Position numbers and translations under genes: made by a program. A stretch of DNA of 5,004 nucleotides, from assembly GCA_023248615.1 (NCBI GenBank), contig JAHFEI010000172.1:1-5004 (forward strand). Direction: 5' to 3'. Position 1 is the stretch's first letter. Every line of letters begins with the position of its first letter. Under the pieces are notes generated by a model that saw nothing but the letters and a program-made list of their open reading frames with translations, had not been told where the DNA came from and did not search any database. This DNA comes from Nitrospinales bacterium (lineage in GTDB: Bacteria > Nitrospinota_A > UBA7883 > JACRGQ01). This document shows positions 1 through 4,759 of this stretch, piece after piece.

Positions 1-1
1 C

Positions 2-178
2 AGGAGGAGCAACATCACGGACGAAGAGACCGCCGCCCTGTTCGATGGGAAAGTGCCGGAGCCATACCGCGACATCCGCAACAAGTTCCTTACAACCGTG
101 TGCGGGCTTGTCCATGCGCCTGTGCATGAATCTTTCCTTGCGTACAAAAGGGATGCCGAAGATGTGGGGCAGAGCTAG
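2..178 (+). CDS. 3' end of an unrecognised protein gene (partial, runs off left edge)
   Basis: A reading frame open from the left edge ends in TAG at 176-178 and gives 58 residues, starting RRSNITDEETAALFDGKVPEPYRD in two readable halves (RRSNITDEETAA, then LFDGKVPEPYRD) and ending AYKRDAEDVGQS. No start codon context is convincing inside the window, so the gene most likely begins upstream. About 41 of 58 codons end in G or C, like the chemoreceptor gene and unlike the AT-rich cassette that follows, which supports real coding on this strand. The opposite strand is also open across this stretch, so strand assignment is not certain. I do not recognise the family. The last 39 codons, stop included, are duplicated at 1743-1859, which makes this gene end the probable site at which the neighbouring cassette was inserted or the tail was copied. 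An AGGAGG at 2-7 resembles a ribosome binding site, but no standard start follows in frame at suitable spacing. Confidence 0.55.
   Translation, partial: RRSNITDEETAALFDGKVPEPYRDIRNKFLTTVCGLVHAPVHESFLAYKRDAEDVGQS
62..178 (+). repeat. 117-bp direct repeat, left copy
   Basis: Positions 62-178 match 1743-1859 at 116 of 117 bases, the only difference being A at 171 versus G at 1852. The match starts abruptly at CCATACCGCG and ends exactly at the TAG stop codon of the left-hand gene. Sequences outside the repeat are unrelated on both sides. The two copies are in the same orientation and offset by 1681 bp, so they bracket the Panacea cassette. Near identity implies a recent event or gene conversion between copies. 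Confidence 0.97.
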
Positions 179-223
179 AAAATAATATCCCGTAACCAGG
201 CAAACAAACGCTGTTCACCGCAT

Positions 224-243
224 CGCCCACCCCGGCGCTTTTA
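224..243 (+). terminator. weak terminator-like hairpin after the left partial gene
   Basis: CGCC (224-227) and GGCG (234-237) can form a 4-bp G+C stem around a CACCCC loop, followed by CTTTTA on the + strand. It lies about 45 bp after the TAG at 178 and could end transcription of the left gene. The stem is short, so this is only a candidate. Confidence 0.25.
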
Positions 244-299
244 CCGTATGCTATTGCCAACCTGTTCGGGTATCTGTTTTCACATGCAGGGTGGAACGT

Positions 300-434
300 C
301 TATTCAGCGGACTTCTTGTCCCGCTGGCGTTTGTAGCCCTTGGCACCCTTCTTTGTCCCTTGGGGCTTGCCTGGCGGCAGGACGTTGGTTTTACGGGATG
401 CGGCTTTGAGAGCGGAGAGGTTGACCTTTTTCAT
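300..434 (-). CDS. small basic protein, 44 aa, overlapping the toxin-like gene by ATGA
   Basis: The frame runs from ATG at 434-432 to TAG at 302-300 and encodes 44 residues, starting MKKVNLSALKAASRKT and ending KKGAKGYKRQRDKKSAE. It is rich in Lys and Arg and has no membrane segment. About 30 of 43 sense codons end in G or C, as in the backbone genes, which supports coding. Its ATG overlaps the TGA (433-431) that ends the full reading frame of the upstream toxin-like gene, the usual arrangement for translational coupling; no good Shine-Dalgarno sequence lies directly upstream. The start codon sits in a small hairpin (CATCT 432-436 with AGATG 443-447). The KKGxKGYxR-like tail faintly recalls the basic tails of small ribosome-rescue proteins of the ArfA type, but that is only a resemblance and I do not assign a function. 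Its base composition differs from that of the two genes upstream, so it may be older host sequence that the cassette landed next to. Confidence 0.5.
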   Translation of the reverse strand: MKKVNLSALKAASRKTNVLPPGKPQGTKKGAKGYKRQRDKKSAE

Positions 435-913
435 CTATGTACAGATGGACATACACCCTTATCAGCAATGTTATGCCAAGGGTCGAACCAGAGGATTTTT
501 AAAACAGCGTTTTCTTTAATTCAGTAAATCCTTACCTTCCCTTCTAGCCTTAGGGAAAATATAGTATCCGTATCTTCCTGCTTGATCTCTATAATGCGTT
601 TCTGTGCATTTGGAGACAACTTTGAAACCTCTATTTCATGGCTATTGTTTCCTGAGGTTCTCCCACCTGAGCCTTTTAGGATTTCCCCCCACGTCATGCC
701 TTCGAAATTTTTGATATGTCCCAAAAGATGGCTTAGCCAGTCTGTTCCTTTGATGGCATCCAATCCCCAAGGGCCATTATGATCGAAAGTCGATAAAGCC
801 CAAGACAACTTCATATTGTTAGAAGAATAAGGCTCTTTTTCTATGCGGGGTATTTCCCCTGATTTTTTAAAGCCAGGCGCGACGCTTGGAATTTTATTAT
901 TTTTTTTGCCCAA
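431..913 (-). pseudogene. toxin-like partner of the Panacea gene, interrupted by in-frame TGA at 523-521
   Basis: The frame starts at TTG 913, three bases after the antitoxin-like gene's stop, and gives 130 residues to a TGA at 523-521. Without that stop it stays open for 29 more codons to TGA at 433-431, for 160 residues in all. Visible blocks are KIPSVAPGF (7-15), KLSWALSTFDHNGPWG (35-50), EGMTWGEI (71-78), EVSKLSPNAQKRIIEI (95-110) and FSLRLEGKVRIY (119-130). After the stop come IKENAVLKILWFDPWHN and a KGVCPSVHR end. From memory, an uncharacterised small-protein family has this order and usually reads RxYG or RxWG followed by a hydrophobic strand and LWxDPxH, so the TGA falls where Gly is expected; one G-to-T change (GGA to TGA) explains it. 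The role as toxin is inferred from pairing with a Panacea gene. No strong ribosome binding site precedes the TTG, so coupling to the upstream gene is likely. A truncated 130-residue product lacking the last strand is probably inactive. Alternatives are a sequencing error, programmed readthrough, or a functional short form. Confidence 0.8.
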
Positions 914-916
914 GCC

Positions 917-1354
917 TTAGGCCGATTTTAAGGAGGAGTAATATTCGTTCATTGACTCTAATGAAATTTCGGCGTTCCCTCTTTCAGCCAGCCCCATACC
1001 AATACGCGCTTTTTTCCAAGGCTCTTCGCTATGGGTTAAATCACTTAATTGCTGGCCGTTATACTTCCCATAAAACGTGACAACCGCATCAATAGTCTGT
1101 TTCTCTTTTTCTTTCAGCCTGGAGCCGTCTCCTCCAACAATGTTTTTGATTGTAAACTTTCCTTGGTGCTGATCGTATAATTTTCGACAGACTGGGCCAT
1201 TGGCCCACGCTTCAATTTGGGCGCTAAAAAGGGTCTTGTCATGCCAAACGGAATGCCACGCTTGGGAATAATAAACCAGCTTTTGGAGTTTCCACGTAGA
1301 GGTAGCACCGATTTTGTCAAGGATGTACTGGGCAACATCAATAACATTAGACAT
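917..1354 (-). CDS. Panacea-domain (DUF4065) antitoxin-like protein
   Basis: The 145-residue product matches the Panacea/DUF4065 domain (GepA/SocA-like) over its whole length. Hallmarks are DVAQYIL (6-12), the WKLQKLVYYSQAW block (21-33), IEAWANGPV (47-55), LYDQHQGKF (59-67), TIDAVVTFYG (87-96), the SDLTHSEEPWKKAR block (104-117) and a final MNEYYSSL (135-142). Panacea domains are known as antitoxins that neutralise many unrelated toxin types, usually by direct binding, and some family members act as proteolysis adaptors. I chose ATG at 1354-1352 because the domain begins right there and an AGGAG lies 13 bases upstream; a longer TTG start at 1450 would add 32 residues outside the domain. The gene is followed after TAA and GGC by the TTG of the toxin-like gene, in the same frame. 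The domain looks intact, while its partner has a nonsense codon. Local base composition is AT-richer than that of the backbone genes, in line with horizontal acquisition. Confidence 0.93.
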   Translation of the reverse strand: MSNVIDVAQYILDKIGATSTWKLQKLVYYSQAWHSVWHDKTLFSAQIEAWANGPVCRKLYDQHQGKFTIKNIVGGDGSRLKEKEKQTIDAVVTFYGKYNGQQLSDLTHSEEPWKKARIGMGLAERGNAEISLESMNEYYSSLKSA

Positions 1355-1414
1355 CGTTAATTCAAAGCTCCTTTTGGCGTTATGGCTGGCGAAGATTCCC
1401 CTTGTGTGGATATC

Positions 1415-1444
1415 TTTATATCGTACCGGGGCTTTAAAAGTAAA
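1415..1444 (-). promoter_or_regulatory. candidate promoter of the Panacea operon
   Basis: On the minus strand TTTACT (1444-1439) and TATAAA (1420-1415) are separated by 18 bases, giving a transcript that would start some 50 bases before the ATG at 1354. The -35 match is only fair. An ACGATAT heptamer overlaps the -10 element, which would suit autorepression. Confidence 0.3.
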
Positions 1445-1516
1445 CTCCAAAATGTAGAGGATATCGTAAGTAGCTTGATTTTAATGGCTCTAATTGCCTA
1501 GGGAAACCAACGATAT
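1418..1516. promoter_or_regulatory. three ACGATAT boxes upstream of the Panacea gene (possible operators)
   Basis: ACGATAT occurs on the minus strand at 1424-1418 and 1467-1461 and on the plus strand at 1510-1516. The last two form an 8-bp inverted repeat, GATATCGT (1460-1467) and ACGATATC (1510-1517). Three copies of a heptamer within 100 bp next to a toxin-antitoxin-like operon suggest binding sites for an autoregulator, but the Panacea protein shows no obvious helix-turn-helix, so the binding protein is unknown. Confidence 0.35.
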
Positions 1517-1742
1517 CTCCCCTGTGCCTCATGCTTTGGAGGCGTTGGAGCTAACGAACCTACCTACGGTAAAGGAGCCGTAGCAGGGCGGTTGCGTTTT
1601 CTACCACAGATACCGCACCCGTTTACCCCCCCTACGCCCTGCCCCGTATCGGCGGTATCAGCTCAGACTTAAGCGCCTACTGGCAACGGAGAGGATAGTT
1701 TTCATTTCTCCTTCTTGCGGGCAATCGCCTCTATAAAAAACT

Positions 1743-1859
1743 CCATACCGCGACATCCGCAACAAGTTCCTTACAACCGTGTGCGGGCTTGTCCATGCGC
1801 CTGTGCATGAATCTTTCCTTGCGTACAAAAGGGATGCCGAAGATGTGGGGCGGAGCTAG
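1743..1859 (+). repeat. 117-bp direct repeat, right copy; headless remnant of the left gene's 3' end
   Basis: This copy matches 62-178 at 116/117 bases and keeps the reading frame of the left gene for 38 codons plus TAG at 1857-1859, ending DVGRS instead of DVGQS. It has no start: in frame, a TAA stop lies at 1734-1736, two codons before the repeat. It is therefore a gene tail without a head. Read with the left copy, it is what remains when a segment enters at the 3' end of a gene and the gene end is duplicated. The sequence after the TAG (palindrome GGAACGTTCC at 1862-1871, then the tRNA) may be the original downstream flank of the gene. Confidence 0.95.
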
Positions 1860-1923
1860 GCGGAACGTTCCCGCGCCAAACTTCCACCCGGCGGCGACAT
1901 TTATAGCCGCATAAACATTAGGT

Positions 1924-1928
1924 AAAAA
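1924..1928 (-). terminator. T-tract after tRNA-Leu
   Basis: Immediately after the encoded CCA the minus strand reads TTTTT (1928-1924). With the tRNA fold itself as the upstream structure, this may serve as the transcript's 3' end. No separate hairpin lies between them. Confidence 0.3.
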
Positions 1929-2017
1929 TGGTGCCGGGAGCCGGAATCGAACCGGCACAGCCGTTGCCAGCCGAAGGATTTTAAGTCCTTTGCGTCTACC
2001 AGTTTCGCCATCCCGGC
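1929..2017 (-). tRNA. tRNA-Leu (anticodon UAA)
   Basis: On the minus strand the acceptor stem GCCGGGA (2017-2011) pairs with TCCCGGC (1939-1933), followed by discriminator A (1932) and an encoded CCA (1931-1929). The anticodon stem AAGGA/TCCTT (1990-1986 with 1978-1974) closes the loop CTTAAAA, giving anticodon TAA at 1983-1981, which reads UUA leucine codons. A long variable arm (CGGCTGGCAACGGCTG region) and the T-loop GGTTCGATTCC are typical of a class II leucine tRNA. The gene is 89 bases with CCA. Its 3' end faces the right copy of the 117-bp repeat, 69 bp away. tRNA-Leu genes are frequent integration sites for islands; this one is intact. Confidence 0.97.
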
Positions 2018-2036
2018 AGAAACGGTTTTGTAGGGA

Positions 2037-2065
2037 ATTGTACTAGGAAGACGCTCCATTGAGTA
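2037..2065 (-). promoter_or_regulatory. candidate promoter of tRNA-Leu
   Basis: TACAAT at 2042-2037 matches the -10 consensus at 5 of 6 bases and ends 19 bases before the first tRNA base, which is suitable for a short 5' leader. The hexamer 17 bases upstream, TACTCA (2065-2060), is a poor -35. Confidence 0.4.
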
Positions 2066-2100
2066 GCGAAAAACGGGAGGCGGTCATCACAGCCCCCGGT

Positions 2101-2164
2101 AAAAACATCACACACCGCAAACCAGCCTTCGGTGCGTGTAGCGGCCTGCCTTTAAAAGCAGGCC
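2101..2164 (-). terminator. hairpins and T-tract behind the chemoreceptor gene
   Basis: Nine bases after the chemoreceptor's stop the near-palindrome GGCCTGC/GCAGGCC (2143-2149 with 2158-2164) forms a 7-bp G+C-rich stem, without a following T-run. Further on, CGCACCG (2136-2130, minus strand) pairs with CGGTGTG (2117-2111) with one G-U pair, and TTTTT follows at 2105-2101. Together they look like a transcription end for the minus-strand gene, though the T-run is five bases away from the second stem. Confidence 0.4.
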
Positions 2165-2173
2165 TGGCGCTGG

Positions 2174-4063
2174 CTACCTCTTCCCTTTTTTTATGGCCTT
2201 TACCGGAACCGGACGCCGTACGGCAGGCGGCGGCGTGTGGTGGCTACCTGCTCCGCCGGTTATGAGGTTCCGCAAGTCCCCAACGTAGTCGTTAAGGGTT
2301 ACCGCCTGTGCGTTCAACTCTTCAGACGCAGCGGCGGATTCCTCCGCGCTGGCCGCGTTTTGCTGTGTAACCTGATCCATTTGCGATATCGCCTGGTTCA
2401 CCTGCGAAACGCCCTGGGACTGCTCGTTGGATGCGGCAGAAATTTCGCTTACCAGCGTAGCCGCCCTGCCGCTACTTTGCGATATTCCCTGGAGTGTCGT
2501 GGCAAGTTTTTGGACTATCTCCTCGCCCTCGGCGGTTTTCCTCACGGCGTTGTCTATCAGCGCGGCGGTTTCCTTGGAGGCAGTCGCAGACCTTTGCGCC
2601 AGGTTTCGCACTTCCTCCGCCACTACGGCAAACCCCTTGCCGTGTTCCCCGGCGCGAGCCGCTTCCACTGCGGCGTTCAAAGCCAGCAGGTTCGTCTGGA
2701 AGGCTATTTCTTCTATGACCTTTATTATTTTCGAAATTTCCGCAGACGACTTTTTGATGGAACCCATCGCGGACTCCATTTCCGTCATCGCTTTCGCGCC
2801 GTCCGACACGACCCTGCCGGTCTTGTCCATTGCCTCGTTAGCCTCCGTCGCATGGTCGGAGTTGCGCTTGCTCATCTGGGATATGTTTTCAAGCGTGGCG
2901 GATGTCTCTTCCAGCGCGGCGGCCTGCTGGGTGGCGCCCTCTGCCAGCGATTGGCTACTGGACGATATCTCGCCGGAGGCGCCGCTAATCTCCCGCGAGC
3001 CGCTTACAAGCCCTTCTATAACTTTGTTTATCGGGGCGATGACCTTTTTCCCTACGAACACCAACACTGCGGTAAACACACCCACGGCGAAGATGAACAG
3101 CCCGGTATTAAACATCATGGCGTTGCGGGCATCGAGGCGTATTTCGTCCGCCGCCTTCGAGGAGATATCGCCTATGACTGCGGAAATATGCAGGCCGGTG
3201 TCAATTGCTTTTGTGGCGCGCCCTATCCAGCCCGCACCGTCCACGGGATACGGCTTGCCATCGCGGCTGGCGGCATAAACATCCTCGCGCAGTTTCTGGT
3301 AAGAGCCCAAAAACTCGGTTTCAAATTCCCCTATCGCCTTCACCAGTTCCGGCGGTGTGGAGGAGTTCTTCTTTAGCGCCATCAGCTGTGCCGACGAGTT
3401 GTCGACTATCGCCCGGTAGGATTTCAGCGTCTCCATAAGTTCCGGCGGAATCGGTTTTCCGGCGGCTATCAGCCCGCCCAGGTTCGCCCTTTCGCGCCCG
3501 GCATATTCGCACAGTGTGGCAATGTTTGCCCGCACCACACTATTGAAATAATAAACCTGCTCCTGCGGGTCGTGCGGGGCGAATACCGTGTTCCTCATAT
3601 CGAATTCTGCGCCTATGTTGGCCGAGGCGGTTTTCACCCAGTCCCCTTTCGCAATAGCGGCGGTCGTTACTTTCGGCCTGGCGTCCTGCAACGCCTTATT
3701 GGCGGCCTGCCAATCCCTGTGCGCGGTTTCCAGGTCTTTATCCGGGAAGGCCGAAAGGAGCTTATTGATATCGCCCACAGCCGATTTTACTTCGGCATCG
3801 CCCTTGGCTCCAAGGTCGTTAAACTTGTTTATCAGTTCGGCGGGCGGGTGCTCGGCTCCCAATATTGTCGCCCCCACGCCGCGCTCTATCGCCTGCCACC
3901 CGGCGGCCACGTTCAGGTGCCCGGCGGCCTGTTCCATGTAGCCGTAGCGTTCCGCCACCCTGCTTTCAGTACGCGCCCCCGCAACAAGGAAAATCGCCAT
4001 GATGAGAGACACGGCGAGCATCAATGAAAGCATCCCTGTCATCTTCGCCTGTAAACTCTTCAT
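2174..4063 (-). CDS. methyl-accepting chemotaxis protein (transmembrane chemoreceptor)
   Basis: The 629-residue product is a membrane chemoreceptor that controls CheA kinase through CheW. A first membrane helix spans about 8-30, a periplasmic sensor region 31-315, and a second helix about 316-338. The sensor is helical with two ERG/ERA-type spots, AIERGVG (58-64) and GRERANL (189-195), recalling NIT (nitrate/nitrite-sensing-like) domains; the ligand is unknown. After the second helix, KKVIAPINKVIEGL resembles only the first helix of a HAMP domain, and the chain then passes straight into the methylation helix (GATQQAAALEETSAT, 376-390). The signalling hairpin tip is textbook: EEIAFQTNLLALNAAVEAAR (451-470), then AGEHGKGFAVVAEEVRNLA. 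A second methylation helix lies near 569-583 (NAASAEESAAASEEL). The tail is Pro- and Lys-rich and lacks a CheR/CheB-tethering xWxxF motif. I chose ATG 4063 because GAGGGG lies six bases before it and the signal-anchor helix begins right after; a start at 4174 would add 37 unrelated residues. It stands alone and is divergent from the pseudopilin gene. Confidence 0.97.
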   Translation of the reverse strand: MKSLQAKMTGMLSLMLAVSLIMAIFLVAGARTESRVAERYGYMEQAAGHLNVAAGWQAIERGVGATILGAEHPPAELINKFNDLGAKGDAEVKSAVGDINKLLSAFPDKDLETAHRDWQAANKALQDARPKVTTAAIAKGDWVKTASANIGAEFDMRNTVFAPHDPQEQVYYFNSVVRANIATLCEYAGRERANLGGLIAAGKPIPPELMETLKSYRAIVDNSSAQLMALKKNSSTPPELVKAIGEFETEFLGSYQKLREDVYAASRDGKPYPVDGAGWIGRATKAIDTGLHISAVIGDISSKAADEIRLDARNAMMFNTGLFIFAVGVFTAVLVFVGKKVIAPINKVIEGLVSGSREISGASGEISSSSQSLAEGATQQAAALEETSATLENISQMSKRNSDHATEANEAMDKTGRVVSDGAKAMTEMESAMGSIKKSSAEISKIIKVIEEIAFQTNLLALNAAVEAARAGEHGKGFAVVAEEVRNLAQRSATASKETAALIDNAVRKTAEGEEIVQKLATTLQGISQSSGRAATLVSEISAASNEQSQGVSQVNQAISQMDQVTQQNAASAEESAAASEELNAQAVTLNDYVGDLRNLITGGAGSHHTPPPAVRRPVPVKAIKKGKR

Positions 4064-4263
4064 AGAACCCCCCTCGTGTGCGGCAACAAATCGTTTGCCA
4101 TATCCAGACTCCGGCATTCGGCTTGGAAGCGGTTTCCCACCGGAAGCGCCCCCCTTGGCACGGCAATGTGCCATTGCGTAATTCTACTATAAACCAACCC
4201 CCCTGCCGCAATAAAAACCGTGTGGCAGGTATCTGTGGCGGAATATATGGTATAAGGATACGG
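4064..4263. promoter_or_regulatory. divergent intergenic region between chemoreceptor and pseudopilin genes
   Basis: This 200-bp gap must hold the start signals of both flanking genes. For the minus-strand chemoreceptor, TATAGT (4191-4186) is a 5/6 match to a -10 element, but no good -35 lies upstream. An inverted repeat GGCAC/GTGCC (4157-4161 with 4168-4172) could be an operator. For the + strand gene no convincing promoter is visible; a TTGGCACGG at 4155-4163 resembles a sigma-54 -24 box, but the -12 GC is one base too far. A well-placed AAGGA (4254-4258) precedes the pseudopilin ATG. Confidence 0.3.
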
Positions 4264-4683
4264 ATGTCGAACACGCCAATACTTAAAAGAGAAAACGGCT
4301 TTTCGCTCATAGAGCTTCTTGTCGTGATGGTGATAATCGGCCTGCTGGCCGGTTTGGTGGGGCCGAAGCTGTTTCACCATGTGGATACCGCAAAACAAAA
4401 AGACGCCGCCGCGCAGATATCAATGCTGGAAGAGGCGCTGGACATGTACCGCCTAGACCACCACAAATACCCATCCACCGAGGAAGGGCTGGCGGCTGTC
4501 AAGACCTACCTTAAAAAAGAACTCCCCATGGATCCTTGGGGCAACCCTTACCACTACAAAAGCCCCGGCGAGGAAGACAGGGAATACGAAATTGTTTCCC
4601 ACGGCGCGGATAATGCCCAGGGCGGCGAAGGCGTGAACATGGATATCGTAAGCTGGAAATCCGCCACTAACGCCACTAAATAG
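4264..4683 (+). CDS. gspG: type II secretion system major pseudopilin GspG
   Basis: The 139-residue product matches GspG, the major subunit of the periplasmic pseudopilus that pushes folded exoproteins through the outer-membrane secretin. A short positively charged leader (residues 1-12) ends at a prepilin peptidase site, KRENG then FSLIELLVV, with the expected Gly at -1, Phe at +1 and Glu at +5. The hydrophobic helix runs to about 33. The C-terminal part has the family hallmarks DPWGNPYHY (90-98), the glycine-rich calcium-loop region GADNAQGGEG (114-123) and MDIVSW (126-131). Length is normal for GspG and the protein is complete. ATG 4264 is chosen because AAGGA lies five bases upstream and the leader has the right size. 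No other secretion gene is next to it: a chemoreceptor gene lies divergently upstream and an ATPase gene convergently downstream. It is either a detached gspG of a system encoded elsewhere or a GspG-like subunit of another type IV filament system. Confidence 0.93.
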   Translation: MSNTPILKRENGFSLIELLVVMVIIGLLAGLVGPKLFHHVDTAKQKDAAAQISMLEEALDMYRLDHHKYPSTEEGLAAVKTYLKKELPMDPWGNPYHYKSPGEEDREYEIVSHGADNAQGGEGVNMDIVSWKSATNATK

Positions 4684-4708
4684 CCCATATCTCACCACCT
4701 TAAATTAC

Positions 4709-4757
4709 CCCGCATTTGAAATAAAAGTGGGATTACGCCGAACGTTTTAGCGGTGTA
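4709..4757. terminator. convergent intergenic hairpins (possible shared terminator)
   Basis: Between two convergent stop codons lie CCCGC/GTGGG (4709-4713 with 4727-4731) and TACGCCG/CGGTGTA (4734-4740 with 4751-4757), each with one G-U pair on a strand. Neither has a clean T-run, although CTTTTATTT follows on the minus strand. A two-way terminator is plausible but weak. Confidence 0.3.
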
Positions 4758-4759
4758 TC

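Larger units (their letters stand above)
1355..1742. other. gene-free, inverted-repeat-rich region upstream of the Panacea operon
   Basis: I see no credible gene on either strand in this 388-bp stretch. It holds the candidate promoter and ACGATAT boxes, then a cluster of inverted repeats: GCCTC/GAGGC (1526-1530 with 1539-1543), CTACGG/CCGTAG (1564-1569 with 1578-1583), GCAGGGCG/CGCCCTGC (1583-1590 with 1635-1642) and GATACCGC/GCGGTATC (1609-1616 with 1652-1659). The last two pairs interleave and so could not both form as simple nested stems; together they have pseudoknot topology. It could be a structured RNA, a recombination site or a relic of a mobile element end. No transposase or integrase gene is visible. 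Confidence 0.5.

Noticed and set aside
466..486. Integron attC-like or tRNA-like bits (GTTATGCC, and GGTTCGA on the minus strand)
   Set aside because: No partner core site at attC spacing and no paired T-arm; both fall inside the coding frame of the toxin's C-terminus.
498..523. UGA at 523-521 read as selenocysteine
   Set aside because: The following stem AAAAC/GUUUU is short and A-U rich with a 3-base loop, unlike a bacterial SECIS, and the family position is Gly, not Cys.
431..523. UGA read as glycine by a variant genetic code
   Set aside because: The lineages known for this code are reduced, AT-rich bacteria without such chemoreceptors or secretion genes. The same frame also appears to end at a UGA (433-431), after the C-terminal family motif and at the ATGA overlap.
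1731..1958. Minus-strand frame starting inside tRNA-Leu and crossing the right repeat
   Set aside because: Its start lies in the tRNA gene and it runs through the repeat boundary into unrelated sequence, so it is not a plausible gene.
2237..3376. Long open frames on the + strand opposite the chemoreceptor
   Set aside because: They mirror a clearly conserved chemoreceptor gene and show no family motifs; they are a by-product of its GC-rich codon use.
4113..4128. Flagellar sigma-28 promoter (AAACCG...GCCGAATG) for the chemoreceptor
   Set aside because: The two boxes are only 10 bases apart instead of about 15 and both are imperfect.
4155..4171. Sigma-54-like promoter TTGGCACGG...TGTGC before gspG
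   Set aside because: The -24 box is perfect, but 11 rather than 10 bases separate GG and GC and the -12 box is poor; this spacing is usually inactive.
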